Shown one piece after another: positions 13,277-26,542 of a stretch of DNA of 64,000 bases (position 1 is its first letter; each line of letters begins with the position of its first letter). Location of the stretch: positions 6,154,886 through 6,218,885 of the forward strand of contig NC_035171.2 of assembly GCF_001659605.2 (NCBI RefSeq), given 5' to 3'. The notes under the pieces are model-generated. The model saw only the letters and a list, made by a program, of their open reading frames with translations. It was not told the DNA's origin and did no database searches. The position numbers and the translations under genes were made by a program. This stretch comes from Manihot esculenta (Eukaryota; Streptophyta; Magnoliopsida; Malpighiales; Euphorbiaceae).

Positions 13277-13756
13277 CTATGTAAAGTTTTGGATTAAACT
13301 TAGACTTAAGTGTTGATACCATTTTTGAGTCAAACCTGTGAGTGTTGATAGGAATACTTGACATAATACAAAATCATTTACATCCTGCAACTGTATAATC
13401 CTAAAAATAGCTAGATGACTTTGGAGGTCTGCCGTTCCATCATACTTGTCTAAGCTGGGCAACTTGAACTTAGTGGAAAAGATTTTCGCTAGTATCTCTT
13501 CTAAAAAAGGCAAGACACCATCTAAACTGAAATCCTCTTCCTGTTCTTTTTGGTATCTTTGCACGACTTGTACTAGCTTCCAATCCACTCCTTTCGGAGC
13601 TTCATCAAATTCATCTTCAGATTCAGACTTACCTCTATGCTGTAATTTGGCCACTTCCGTCTGGGCCTTTGGGATGTCTACGGAGGCATTCTCCCTTCTT
13701 CTAGGGTCCATTTTAGATGTCTCTTTCCGAACCTTATACTGCTTAAGAGTAGCCAC
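13277..13756 (-). pseudogene. retrotransposon gag remnant, N-terminal part
   Basis: Minus-strand frame of 159 codons. It contains a PPKFRLP-type core (here STKFKLPSLDKYDGTADLQSHL) followed by FVLCQVFLSTLTGLTQKWYQHL. This is the pattern of the plant Ty3/Gypsy (Tat-like) gag domain, with the conserved YDG...HL and W-Y residues. It ends early compared with intact gag and lies inside the LTR pair 11001-14577. Confidence 0.7.
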
Positions 13757-14870
13757 AACCTTTGGATATACTGGAGTATTTGCTTTGTGTTTAAATTATT
13801 AAAGTTTGCTTTGTTGATCACTGGGGGCGTGTTCTCCCAGTTATCTAGGGTAGAGGAAAAATGACTCCTTCGTTGGTAGCGATATTGATAGCAGCTGTAG
13901 GACTTCCAGCCATTTTGAGTGAGGTAAGACGATAGGAGACCAGTCGTGATCCAAAAGAGGATTTAATAGATCTCCTGGCAATGGAATCAAATGATGTCGT
14001 TAAGATTAGATTGATGATGTGATTGGATTAGAATAGGGCTATGAATGTCTAGAACCTGTAAGAAAGGAAATGTGAGGCGGTGGGCACCTACTCCGACACT
14101 CAAGTCAGTATCGGGAAGAACAGAGAGAATGTAATGGATTACTTAGAACTTGAGTAGTCTTAGAGATAGCGTCTTTACCTATGTAATCGTTCCCCTTTTA
14201 TGTTGTAAAAAAATGAATATAAATATAATATTTCTTGAAAATTTAGCAATAATATGGCCGACTATTTAGTAAGAGACATCACCAACTAATAAGTGGGTAA
14301 TTCTGTGATCTCAGGCAAAATAAGAATGTGCCTGATAATGATAATTTTGTTGCCAAGAGTTCGCTTATCAGGGAAGGGCTTGATAATGGTAACTCTATTG
14401 CCAAGACTTCGCTTATCAAGGGAGGGCAAATCATGATAACAATTCGGGAATTAAAGTGTTCGAGTCTCATTTTACTCGGACGAGACCGTATTTCTCACTT
14501 GTTAGATCTTTATCATGTGGTTTTTGTCTTGTGGTGACAATTCATCATTTATTTTGGACAAATATTATGTAACATTACTATTACACTCTACCTTGAAGAA
14601 ATCAACCTCCTCGTTGAATTGTGTTTAAAATTTGTTGAATGTTGAAAAGAAGGATTATGGGATTTGAGAGAGATGAAATAGAGAAAAATAGAAGAATTCA
14701 AGAAAGGATATTTATACAAATTAAATTATTTCTTTCTTTTTAAGAGATTTTAGGACGAACAACCTTCGGTTTAAAGGTAATAAAAATATAGGAGTTTAAG
14801 TGTTCGATTTTAAAAATAAAAAAATTTATCTATTAATTATACTAAAATTTAAAAATTAAAGTGTAATTTA

Positions 14871-15191
14871 TGTAAAATAATATGGTAGGAGCACTTTCAA
14901 TCGGTATAATTTCGAATTGATGGATATAAAAGTAAATAAGACATAATTATTAAGAGTGATAAAGTTTAACATTTTTTGCTAGTAACACATAAATAAACAA
15001 CGAAGGCTTTTTTTTAAAAAAATTAAAAAGTGATATACTTTTACCTTTGCAGGAGGGAAGAAAAATAATAAAAGATTTCTAAGTCCATTTATTTCCACAG
15101 ACGAACAACACCCAAAAAGTCACGCGCACATTGCCTACAACTTCACACTCCACCAAAGACCAAAATGGACAATCTAAAGCAGTAGCCTTAA
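14871..15191. other. short spacer and STRAP 3' flank
   Basis: About 320 bases of AT-rich sequence between the repeat cluster and the stop codon of the minus-strand WD40 gene; expected to hold its 3' UTR. Nothing else seen. Confidence 0.5.
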
Positions 15192-18100
15192 TCAGTCATC
15201 GGTTGCCTTCTCGTTCTCACAACTTTTCCCTTCTTTGCTCATATGGAAGCCTTCCAACTTATGGCCAACATCATCAGCTGATGTCGTCACTTTCCCAGCT
15301 GGCCCATTTCCGGCGACTGAATCATTTTCTTCCAGGTTTGCAGGGCCTGTCTGCCATATTCTGATAGTCCCATCTTCAGATCCTGAAGCATAGGATTCAC
15401 CTCCAGGCGAGAATCTCACGCAGTGAACTGGACCATGGTGACCCTTATTGCATCCTGCATAATAAAAAGCCACATGCAAGATGCTGGTTAAACACTGGAT
15501 TGATGCATTGACGTGCAATGCATCTGTGTGACGACTCAACATAATCCTCATTTTCAAAGGAAAACAAATGAAACGGAAAGGAAGCAGACGTACCAAATAA
15601 TATTGGTCCTTTGGTATAAAAAGGGCAAAAAAAAAAAAGAAAAAAAAGATTGGTCAAGGATCACCGATCAAACCAATAAATACATCTCATCTGCCATTCG
15701 GGTTGGATAATAATTTTTTTTCTCTTTTTTGCAAGCACAAAATAACCTTAGCCTAGAATACTGCTTGGTTGAAGACTACAATAATTGACAAACTGCCGTG
15801 CCCAAAAACTTTGTGAGAACAGATGAAATTTTTGCATCAAGTCTCGGACCTTAATGGAGACTGGAGTATTTAATTAAATCGACAACTAAGTTATCTTGCA
15901 TGTAGTTGGTTTTGCACAATGTGAAAATGTTGAGAACAATGTGAAAAGGATGCAGTGGTTACAAAGAAGCAAACAACCTATTCAGCACAATTTGAAAATG
16001 CTGAGCACCAAGTTCTGCACTTGGTTCTTAACAATGTAATCTGAAGGTCCAACCAGTTTAGAAATACATACCAATCTGTTCTCCTGTATTGAAATCAAAT
16101 ATATGGATCCACATATCTTCTCCACCAGCAACAAATTTATTACCAAGTTTTGGTTCCAATGAAGCTGATTCCACATTGCATGGCATATTGTAGCTCTTGA
16201 CCAGCCCAAAGCTGGAAATGAACAAGAAGGAACATTACTGGTGAATGTCTACAAAATTACCAAATCAAAATGAGGAATCCAAATACAACTTACTGATTTG
16301 CATCCCAAAATTTAACTGCAGACCCATCAGCAGTAGTTATATAGCGACCATCCACACTAACTTCAGCACTAGTTACAGGTGACTTTGTCTCAAGTGTTTG
16401 GACAACTTTGCCGCTTCGTATGTCCCATAACCTATGAGTCACCAATTAATTACAAGGGGAGAAATTTCCACAGTAAAGCTTTCCTAAACAAGATAAGGAA
16501 ATTGTTCTGCAACTGATTAATTTAATTATAGATTACGACAAAAGAGCATCAATTTTGCCTTCACATGTGATGATAGCAAAGATGAAGTCATAATGAGCAG
16601 AGTCAGACCATAAGCAACAACTTAGACTGACCACAAATTTGCTATCTTGCATACAGCTCAAAAAACCAATCAATGACATGCTACTTCAAATCTTTACAAG
16701 TAATCATAACAAGTACTGGGTAGTCAAGTGGTGATTTAAGTGAACTCAGAATGCATTATTTGGAATTAAGCATGACAACTGGAAGGTTTACTGGCCTATC
16801 AAGCAACTTACTTGAAAAGGGATTGAATTAAACTGATTTAGTTGACATAACACCACAATCAAACTCCATGCCTTCACCCATTTGTCTGTGCCTTTAAGCA
16901 GTTAACTTAGCTGGCAATTGATACAAACTTCCTCACATGGCTACTTGAAAGAATATGTGTGAAATGTTCCATTTGAGAAGCATGATAGAATGCAAACCCA
17001 AATGAGTAACATCCTTCAGCCTTCTAGGAGCAGAGGGAAAATAATATAACTATTTTAACTCAAGAAATCTTACAAAGAAGAGAATGCCAAATGATACGTC
17101 TTTTGCAAAATTTTTCACAATGCTTAAGTAAGCAGCAACATGTTTCCAAACTTTATGACATTTTCACATTGTTTAATTTTCTAGACATAATCAGGCTCAC
17201 AAACCCCATGTTCAACCAACCAAAAGAACCAATTTAGCTTTGATTCAAACTAAAATCATCTTCACATCATTCAACATTCATACCTCACGCCACCAATATC
17301 AGTACATGAACTTAGTATAGTCTGGTCACTGTGAAGCCATGCAACTGTTCTAATTGAACCAGGTGAACTATCAACTTCTCTAGGGGGTGCATCTGGACGA
17401 TTCAAGTCAAATATACGAAGAATTTTCTCCATCCCACCAGTAAGTAGAAGGTGTGTATCCTGCTCAAGAATAACTTAAGAACTGTATGCATAAAGTAAGG
17501 AAAAAAGCAATGAGACTATACATATTTTCACTCATGAATTCCACAATGATTAATCAACCAAGTGATTATATGCATAACTAAAAGAATGTAAAAGATTAAA
17601 AAATCTGGTGTAGGACAATAATGTTTTCTAGGAGATGCAGGTATACCCAATATATTTCATATTTGTAGAGAATTAAATTTTCTAATAATACCCAATTAAA
17701 CTTGGTAATCAAAATTGTGAAACTAAATAAATTTAGCCATTCAATTTTACAAAATGATTGAAGGATTACAGTGCAGAAACAACAGATCTGCTGAAGGCAT
17801 ATTGAAACAATCATAAGCATAAAATTTATCATTTGATTACTCCTGTTGCTTCAATCATTATCCTAGGTTATAAAATGAAGTATTCAAGACCCTTGAGCAT
17901 TTAAGGACACACAATCTGTTCAACTCAACTAAGCTTCAATTACATAGTATTCTTCGGATTGGCTTTTAAAGACACAAAAAAGAAAACTTTTCTTTTCATG
18001 CAGAAGACAAAGGTTGCCTCTCCCAAAGTCAAGAAAATAGCATCTGAACAGACAAGTGAAACAGATTTCTTAATACCTCTGAGAATGCACAAGCCCGAAC

Positions 18101-19548
18101 AATGTGCTTGTGATCGAAAGAGTGCAATTCATCTCCAGTTAATGCATCCCACAATTTCCTAAAACAATAAAACAGCTTGTCTTATTATATAACTTCCAAA
18201 AAATAATTACTTTCTTTATCAAAATGTACAATTACTCTGAAAAGAACAAGCTTAACTACATACGCAGTAAAATCTGCAGAGGCAGATGCTGCCCGTAATG
18301 CATTAGTATCGAGGCAACAACTCCACACTGCACCTTTATGTCCTTCAAAGGTTCCAATCCAATCTCCAGTCTCCCCATTTCTCAACATTGGGCTAGAATC
18401 TGAATTTCAAAGAACAATATTGATTCAAAGCAATGAATTAAGAAGTCGCATCAATGAAGAGCAATAATTAGTAGTGCTAATCTGAGACACAGCCGGTAAG
18501 TACCAAATGAAGCTGTAAAGAAACCTTCAAATTGAGTAATGCAGTTGAACCTCAAGGCTACTCAAACAAAATTTGAATATTAAGCCATTAACATCATTAT
18601 CATTAACACTTGGTTTTGCCATGATTTAGATTTTGCAAGCTCCTTATGCTTGTAGATTATTAGTTTACTCATTTGGGATTCAATTATTACTTTTAGGTGT
18701 TTATTGGTCAAAGATTTCTTTTCTTAAGGATTCTTTAACGATAGATCCCACATATGCTATAACAACACTTTTCAAAAAACGCTTTAGCATATAACAACTT
18801 TTTTAAATATGTTTTTAAGCACTAAAACGCTAAAGCTAATGAAGAAAACTCCATTTCAGAACAATATGCCAGAATCCATGTTCACAATTTCAGAACATAA
18901 TAAACACTATAATACTACTTGATGTGCAAATCTAAGTCTAAATTAGAGCAAAGTAATAGGGGAAAGTGAAGAGAACACACTGAATTCAGAATTTAAATGA
19001 TTAAATCCCAATTTGCAGTTAACAAACAGTATAAGTTGAAAAATTCACATTTAAATTTGAATTTTCAATAACAGAATCATCACTAAAGCCCATGTAAAAC
19101 AAATTCAAAGTTAAAACAAAACCAAATGTAATACAACTGAGACCATATAAACTAAGCAATCCCTATACTAGAAGTAAGACCCAAATTCAAAACTCAAAAA
19201 GGCAACAGAGTAAGACCATACCTTAAACAAACTATTATAAGACTATTCAAATAAGACCCAATTAAAAATTCATGTCACTGAATATAATTAGTATTAACAG
19301 GTAACATGAAAGCTTGACCTTAAATGTAATACTAAAACGCTAACTAAAGAAAAGCCATTAGATAAAAATGTTATTGGGTCCAAATTTAGAAGTTAAACAA
19401 AACATTGCCAAGAAAAAAAAGGACACATACCTTTGCTGGCACTTATGAGAAAAAAGCCGTCAGGAGTAACAGGGCTGTAGAACAAATCCACAACAGGACG
19501 CGAATGCCCGTGGCAAACTAAAGGCACTGCCACCTTCTTCTTGTCCAT
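15192..19548 (-). CDS. WD40-repeat protein, serine-threonine kinase receptor-associated protein (STRAP) family
   Basis: Seven minus-strand exons: 19431-19548, 18264-18399, 18077-18158, 17284-17459, 16294-16431, 16072-16211 and 15192-15454. All have GT-AG borders; the sum is 1,053 nt, 350 aa plus TGA. The protein opens [22 protein letters not shown]-type units follow: [77 protein letters not shown], and the last blade [20 protein letters not shown]...TIRIWQTGP. This is the layout and length of STRAP/Unrip, known in animals as a TGF-beta receptor and SMN-complex cofactor; the plant role is less defined. The tail after the last blade is acidic and polar (ENDSVAGNG...EKATDD). The start is the first ATG, with the methionine followed by a short Lys run. 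Confidence 0.93.
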
Positions 19549-22500
19549 GTCCCCTCTCAATAAACAATAATCAATTCAACAACGCCCCAAAAAACCCTAA
19601 TAGATAAAATCAGATAAATCCCTTTCCCTTTCGTCTTTTTGAACAAAACACTGACACAAAATCCAATTCACAATTGAAATGCACAACGAACTCTAATATC
19701 AAAATAAAATAAAGTTGATTTCCTTTTTCTTTTTTCAATTTACATATGTATTTCTTTCTTGTAAGGAATGTTACTCGCTGAAACTATGATTCACTCTTGC
19801 TAAAGCTCTGAAAATTCTGTCTATGGAAAATAAATAATTATTATTAAATTAAAAGGGAAAAATAAAAATGAAAAATAGAAAGTTACAGAGGGCTAAACGC
19901 AGAGACGAAAATGCAGATGGTTGTGCCTTTAAAGGGATGAATTTGTATTTTATTTTATTTTAATTTTTGCAATGATGGGGCTGCTCCTTTTCAAAATCTG
20001 AAACTTAGCTCATATGTTTTTGAAAATTCTGATTTTAGCACTGGAAAGCATTTGTTCTTTCTGAGATATCCTTTAGTGAGATCTTTTTAGATCTACACAC
20101 GGGGCTCACTAAGAATCTTATCCAGATCTGACACGAATTTTCTTAATATGGAAATATGACACGAATTTTTTTAATATGAAAATATAAAAAATCGGATAGA
20201 TTCTCTCCATCGAAGCAGATAAATTCAGCTTATACGATATATTTCTAATTTTTTATAAGATTTTAAAGGATTCGATATACCGCGAAGCTAATTTATCTTT
20301 CTTCTAGAACTGAATCACCCCTTTTTTCTAAGAGACACTTTGAGTAATACCAAATTCTCAAACTTTACTTGACTTTTGTAATATCTGCATGACTCTTTTA
20401 CCTATAATTTTATTTTTCTTACTTATTTTGATTTTTCTTTTTTTCGATCCAAATAAAAAGTTAATAAATATTTATATTTTAAAATATAAATAATTTGATT
20501 TAATAATATTGGATAATGATTATAATTTAAAGTAATATTTGTCACATCAAAAAATAAATAAAAAAATTCGTGGGTCCCTTGAGATAACGTAAGTCAGTCC
20601 ACAGAATCATGTATTCCCTCCTTTTCTTTTAGCATTATTAAAAGCTCATTGATGTGGTTCAGGTTCTCAATGATTGTGTACCTAATTTTAATGAATGCAT
20701 TTAATTAATATAAACTCTTTTTTATTTATCTGAAATTCCATTCCATAATTTAAATGGATAAAACGTACATTAAACAACTTAAATTTAGCCTAAAGAAAAT
20801 AACCTAAAACATTTCGATTCAAAAGTATAATTTAGTCCAACAATTAAATCCAATAAACTTAAAATTAAAAATCAAAAGCGATAAAATTAATAATAAAATT
20901 ATTAATAAAAAAATTATTTTAATATTTTATATTACAACACGGTAAAATTAGAAATAATAATCAAATAAAAAAGTCAATCATTAATACTATATGAGAAAAG
21001 TATCTGCTAAAATTAATTAATAGAAAATACAGTTCAATAGGACGATGGAGACACTCTCCAAAAGAGCTGTTTGTAATTTAAGGAAACCAAATATACTATG
21101 ACTGTGAAAATTTCAAAACCACCACCATCACACGCATTCGATAAAATTTCTATCGAGCTGACAATGAAAACTCTCTTTAAAAAATAATTTCCTAACCATC
21201 GAGGGATTAGTCACAAAATCTACAACACAACTCTTAAGATGTTAGCCACTAGAGGAGAAAAAAAAAAACCAAGAATCTCAACAATTCACCCAAAAAAACG
21301 CAACAATACATAAAAAAAATTCAAAATTCAAATCTAAAACCACTTTAAAAAAATCTTTGAAAAATGCATAAGTGAGGAATTTAGATCATACAAGCAAAAG
21401 AAAAAGCCGAGATCGAAACCCCAATCACCGGTGTAAAACCACGATACTCTTCTCTACTTTTCTCTCTCTTTTTCTTTTAATTTTTATATTATATTTATAG
21501 AATTAATTAATATATTTATTTATATATAAAATAAATTAAATACATACAAAAATTTATATGTAATATAACTACAAAATTATATATATTTTTTATCTAGAAT
21601 TAATTAAATACAAATGCAAGAATTTGTGTAATATTAATAAAAAAATTTAAATATAATTAATTGATACAAGTATAGTATACACAAATAATTAATATAGTTA
21701 AATTCTCATTAGTAACCACATGGAAGGGATTTTATATGCTCTGACCTCTAATATCACCCATATCTTTAGCAAAATGTAGAATATTTATTTAATATAATTA
21801 TTACACAAGATAATCAGTATTCATTTAAATAAAAATAAATAAAATAGTAAATTAAGGTGAAATTAAATTTTGATTTGGATCCAGGGATCTGCCAAAGAGT
21901 AAAATAAATAAATGAATAAATAAAGGAGGTCCTGGCTAAAAAATAGAAAGACATAATAATTAATTGAATAAAAAAAGGATTATTGATGATGTTGAGTTAT
22001 GGGGAGGAAAAAAGAGAGTCCTCATTCATTTTTATTTTCAATTTTTTTTTTATTATTATATAGACAGCTCACATCATCCATGACCTACTTTTCCTCATCA
22101 GAAATGCCAAGGTTCAAAGAATCCAGGTTTATTTTTTTCTGAGACAATTTGAAAGGTTAGGATGATGATAGATATAGGGGGGAAATATGGCTTTATTACT
22201 AATATCCAAAATTCCAGTGGAGCCCTTACAAGATCATGGCCACTTTCTCCTCTTGAGATAAGTTTAGAGATTGATAAATCTTTTTATCCTCCTTCTCTCC
22301 ATAATAGATATGATCTTCTTTTCATCATATGGGTCCATCAAATCAAATGAGTCTCTTAATATTCTATTTGATGAAAGGGCCTGCAGAATAAGGAAAAATG
22401 GTGAGGGGTCTACCGGAATGTCCCCGGTGGAAACCCTCCGACGCGTAAGTCAGGTTTATGATATAATATTTTATGGAATTCCTCCAAAATATGGAGACCC

Positions 22501-23512
22501 TCCAGCCGAAGAAAAAGAAGCCATAAGAGAGGAGAAGAGAGGAGAGAACCCCTTTTTCCTGCCCCCACGTCTATAGTGCTACCTGTCTGTGTACTTCAGA
22601 CCCGTACATACGGACGTGTCAGTCCCCTTCTTCTCCACGCAGGCGGCCATTTAATTCACCCTGACACGCATGCAGACAGGATTGGTGAGTGATTGGGCCT
22701 ACTCCCCTATTGGGCTTGTGCTATTATCTGATTCGGATTGCCCTGGGTCGCTGGCCCAAGCTCGTGAAGTCGAGCCGTCTTTTTATTCTTGGGCTAGGAA
22801 AGATCTGAGCTTATATTTTTTTAAATCTATCAGAGCATGTTTATTCCACGTTGAGCTATCTATAAATGTTTCGCCCTCTAGATATTTGGTCTTGGGCATT
22901 GGGCATAATAACCATATGTTAACTCCACATCGGTTAGAGATAGGGTAAACACTACTTATAAGGCCTTGGGCATTTAAGCACTTCTCCATCTTGAATTAGC
23001 AGAACTCTTGAATTTTATGACTTTCTCATTAACACTGTTGTTTACCGAAATTTTTATATGTTGATTTGAGTTGTATAATGTTTGAACTTTACAGGGTTCT
23101 GTGATTTATGATGTCTGGATATTTCTGGGTTTCAATAGTGATGAATGATCTGAAAAGAAAAAAGAGGGATTCTAGCAGCAAAGGTGTCTGATACAAGCAC
23201 CAATCCTATTGAGAACTTGTGCATATATTGAGAGTTTGAGTATTGAAGCATGCAATTTTCACAAGTTGACAACTCATTTTTGAAGCTTTATTAAAACCAA
23301 ATGGAAAGGAGAGACCATTTCATTTCCATGAGTTACATTACATGGAATGATTCTGTCAAATAATACAGGAATGAATAAAAGAAAATAAATAAAAACATCA
23401 GAGAAAATTTCAATGTATATACTGAAGCTAGCTGCTTGTGAGTCATCAAGCATGATAATCAATCATATTTCTATGATCCATAAAGCAATGTATGGCAAAT
23501 TCAATAATGTCT
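19549..23512. other. intergenic region with scattered repeat fragments
   Basis: Nearly 4 kb without a gene. 19549-19900 should hold promoter and 5' UTR of the STRAP gene. 20450-21900 is AT-rich with no recognised family. At 22390-22550 a GC-richer block (CCGGTGGAAACCCTCCGACG) resembles retroelement LTR debris. 22917-22980 carries TGTTAACTCCACATCGG followed by GGGTAAACACTACTTATAAG, a motif pair common at plant LTR ends. No open frame here has coding character. Confidence 0.5.
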
Positions 23513-26500
23513 TTACGAATATCCATCCATCATGATGTATACCTGACCATATTGCATTGATGTTCTCCTGCACGTTCAAGAAGAAAGATTTGAATTCAGG
23601 ACTATTCATATCTCCTTAAATAACTTAATAGAAATTTCAATGGGTCAAAACAGAGGATTTCATCAGTTTGTTATGGGAACTAACATAAATCCTTTATTTC
23701 AATGTTTAAGATGACTGAAGTACTTGATAATTTCAAAAAGAGGCTACTTCCAAAATATATAACTTGACTTTGGATGCTATCACAGAAATGCATCAAGGGC
23801 TAGAATGTTAGTACCTTTTGTATTGGATGAAACAGGCAAAACCAACACCAATAATAGCTACCAAACCAAGAGAAATTAGTCCAAGCATCCAGGTAGATGT
23901 CCTATTATGCTTTCTTTTGTGCAAGTCTTCATCAGTGAGCTGCAGGCAGCTTCTTAGATTACAAGGCTCTTCTCTGACTGGCTGCCATTCAATGAAGGAA
24001 ATAAGTAAAGGCTATCCAAGTTCATATTCAGTAATAACTAGGGTTTCCATCATTAAATTGATATTGATACAACAAAATAAATCTAGTGAGTTTCTCAAAA
24101 GAACATATAAAATTTTGGAGTAAAATCTGCCCAGTAAACTGAAAGAACTTGTTGACAGCAAGCTACAGAAGATTGGTTTTGGTTTCAATGTAGAACCATC
24201 TATATGTAAGAATTACATGGATGAAGTTGAAGCTCCTCTGGAATGAGAGCATGCTGTAAATATCATTCTTGAAATATACAGGTGCATTAATGGAAAAGAG
24301 TAGTTTTTCTTTTCTTTGGGTTTTCTACATTTTGGTTGATATGTGGGATTTGATAAATGTCTCTTGACTGACATTTGCAAAGATGCTTAGTTTTCTTCAG
24401 CAAAATAAATTTCAAGAACAAATAATTCTCAAATATTTTTCCCTTTTGATTTTGAGAATTTTTCTGCCCACCTTTTCTTCCTTGGAGCACTTATAGTCGT
24501 ATACTGGATAATCTGGGACCATTGTAACTTCAAACACCGCGTAGCAATCCACATCTCGGTACCTAATACCACCATCACATAGAGATGAGCAAGCCTTCCA
24601 AGGTCCAGCAACCCATTTATAAATTTCTGAAGGACAAATAAGATATATAATGAAGGTCAAAGTCTCCGTCATTAATCTATACCAACAAACAACAAAAGGT
24701 TAAAAATCCACTGAGAGATGACTGGTACCCTTTGGTTTTGGCTCTACAAGTAGCTCTGCACCACTTTTGCAATAACCCAACCTTTGATCATTAGAAAAAA
24801 AGTAAGTATCAGAGCAATCTTTGCAACAAACATATTCATCACCATCATCCACCTTATAGTCACATTTTGTACACCAATCTTTAGTCACTTTTGGAGTTTC
24901 TGCACAATAATATAGCAGCAGAAGGGGGAAAATCTTGTAAGATTGAGAGAAAATTAAACTAAATTATGATGACCAAAATAGAACCATTTCAGCAAAATAT
25001 TCAAACTTCGCAAGATATCAGATATTCTATTCATGTCAAAATCACAGGAAACTGTATGTCCTCCACACTATTCAAACTCCATTCTTCTGGTGTCATTCAT
25101 ATTTTGTTTTAATTTAATAATTTCACGAGTCAATAAGTATGTACTCATTTACTATGATTCAGACCTGAGTATTGAGTGTCTTTTATATTTGTAATCATTT
25201 ACCATGATTTGCATATGCATGGAAAAAAGTAGCTAACCTAGCATGCAGCAATAAAAACGTGTATAGTAAGGAGGGCACAAAGAATATTTTGGCTCTAGGC
25301 ATAATCCCTTGCAGTCATTTGAGCGATCAATAATTGCATGGCCCATTGCACAATCTCCCCACCAAGTGTCTTGACAAGATACATTCCAATAGCAACCTAA
25401 ATTTGCATACATGAAAGGAAGAGCCTGTTCAGTTAAAGCAGTGAAAAGTCCCACTCATGCAACACTGGAGCTTTTGATTTGCATACAATGTCGCAACTTC
25501 TGCTAAAATAAATTGTCTTTCTAAGAGAAAACAGCCTGAAATGAAAAAGTTCCTGTAACCCATGGGTTATTAGGACTGCATTTATTGAAGCCACAAATGT
25601 CCTATGCCAATTTGCAATGTCTATTTTGGTTATCTATCCAAGTACCTCATGAATTACTAAACAATTTCCTATCAAGGCTCCACATGAAACCTCCCCATTT
25701 CCTCAATGGCTAAGAAATTTGATCTTGTTACAGAGATTCTGTATTTTGCATTTGATAAGCATTGCAACAGATAGCTTGTATATTACGAGAAAGAACAGTG
25801 GGAGTAAAGAAAAGGAAGGGTTCAGGTACAATCCCCATATGATTTCTAGTATTATATTTGGCAACAAGAACATAAAGTCCATAACATCAGAATTTTTGTT
25901 ATACATAAAGTTCATAACATTAGAATTATTGTTATTCTTTACCCTACTTCCTTAAATCTTTTAGGAATGCATTGAGCCATTAATACAGCAACACAAATTA
26001 ATGAAATACTTGCTTTCAGTTATAACTATCCCATTGCCAGATTCGCTCCCAGGTTACAACCACCCAGCATTTTCTCAAATAATTGCAAACATTTACGGAA
26101 ATTTCAATTCATATTCCTTAAAATTCCAACAATAAACTTCTCTTTCAGTAAAATAACAGTGTGATCTAGCAAATTAACCAATGTCGGGAAGCTAATCAGC
26201 TACACTAAGAAGAGCCTATGCAGCAGCAATTTCAGCACAAAAGAGACATCTCAGGACAATTACTCCACACAAGAATCCAACTCGTATTCAAAATATAAAA
26301 GAGGACTTCCCTTCAGTAGACGAATATATGCACATTGCAGAATAAAGAAATATTAACTGAGCATTACTTCTTCGTTTTCTTTAATGGCAATTTCTATGCG
26401 ATATAAAAATGTAGAGAGGAGCCTGTTGTATAGGCTTACCGTGACCATGAGAAGGGATTCTGGGATCGACTGAGAAAGCTGGTGCAAGAACAGTACAAAA

Positions 26501-26542
26501 TATTAGCAGATACAGCTTCCAATACCATTTCTCCTTTCTCAT
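23513..26542 (-). CDS. cysteine-rich single-pass membrane protein with thrombospondin type-1-like motif
   Basis: Six minus-strand exons: 26440-26542, 25238-25396, 24729-24899, 24472-24626, 23815-23981 and 23513-23567. All have GT-AG borders and continuous frame; 810 nt, 269 aa. Residues 1-25 form a signal peptide (YLLIFCTVLAPAFS). Residues 35-144 are Cys/Trp-rich (CYWNVSCQDTWWGDCAMG, CTKCDYKVDDGDEYVCC). Residues 149-172 read KWVAGPWKACSS, then CDGG, R and C, matching the W..GPW..CS..C.GG...R...C core of a TSP1 repeat. Residues 227-248 are a transmembrane helix (WMLGLISLGLVAIIGVGFAC) after a basic KRKHNR stretch, leaving a short cytosolic tail that ends MMDGYS. Topology predicts a type I surface or endomembrane protein with the Cys-rich part outside. 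I do not recognise a characterised plant gene; function unknown. A second ATG 40 bases upstream (26582) is out of frame and would start an overlapping upstream ORF. Confidence 0.82.

Larger units (their letters stand above)
10996..14582 (-). mobile_element. internally deleted Ty3/Gypsy retrotransposon, minus orientation
   Basis: Two similar direct repeats, 11001-11552 and 13992-14577, are LTRs beginning TGATGTCGTT. The flanking pentamers CTGTT (10996-11000) and CTATT (14578-14582) form a one-mismatch 5-bp target duplication. On the minus strand the 5' LTR is followed by a sequence near 13990 resembling a tRNA primer-binding site (CCATTGCCAGGAGA). A purine tract (AGTGGGGACA, near 11560) precedes the 3' LTR. 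Only gag-like remnants remain inside; no protease, reverse transcriptase or integrase is seen. The right LTR has a private ~45-bp internal duplication around 14330-14425, which explains its extra length. LTR divergence suggests an old insertion. Confidence 0.8.
9971..14870. repeat. candidate long-TIR element hosting a nested LTR retrotransposon
   Basis: About 100 bp at 9971-10073 reappears as its reverse complement at 14777-14870 (shared cores such as TTTAATTTTTAA and ATAATTAA, with about 80% similarity by eye). The LTR element at 11001-14577 sits between the arms. Without it the host element would be about 1.3 kb, typical of a non-autonomous DNA transposon. The inner DNA (10074-10995, 14583-14776) has no recognisable protein. 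I could not find a clean target duplication at the outer ends, so the true limits are uncertain. Confidence 0.45.
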
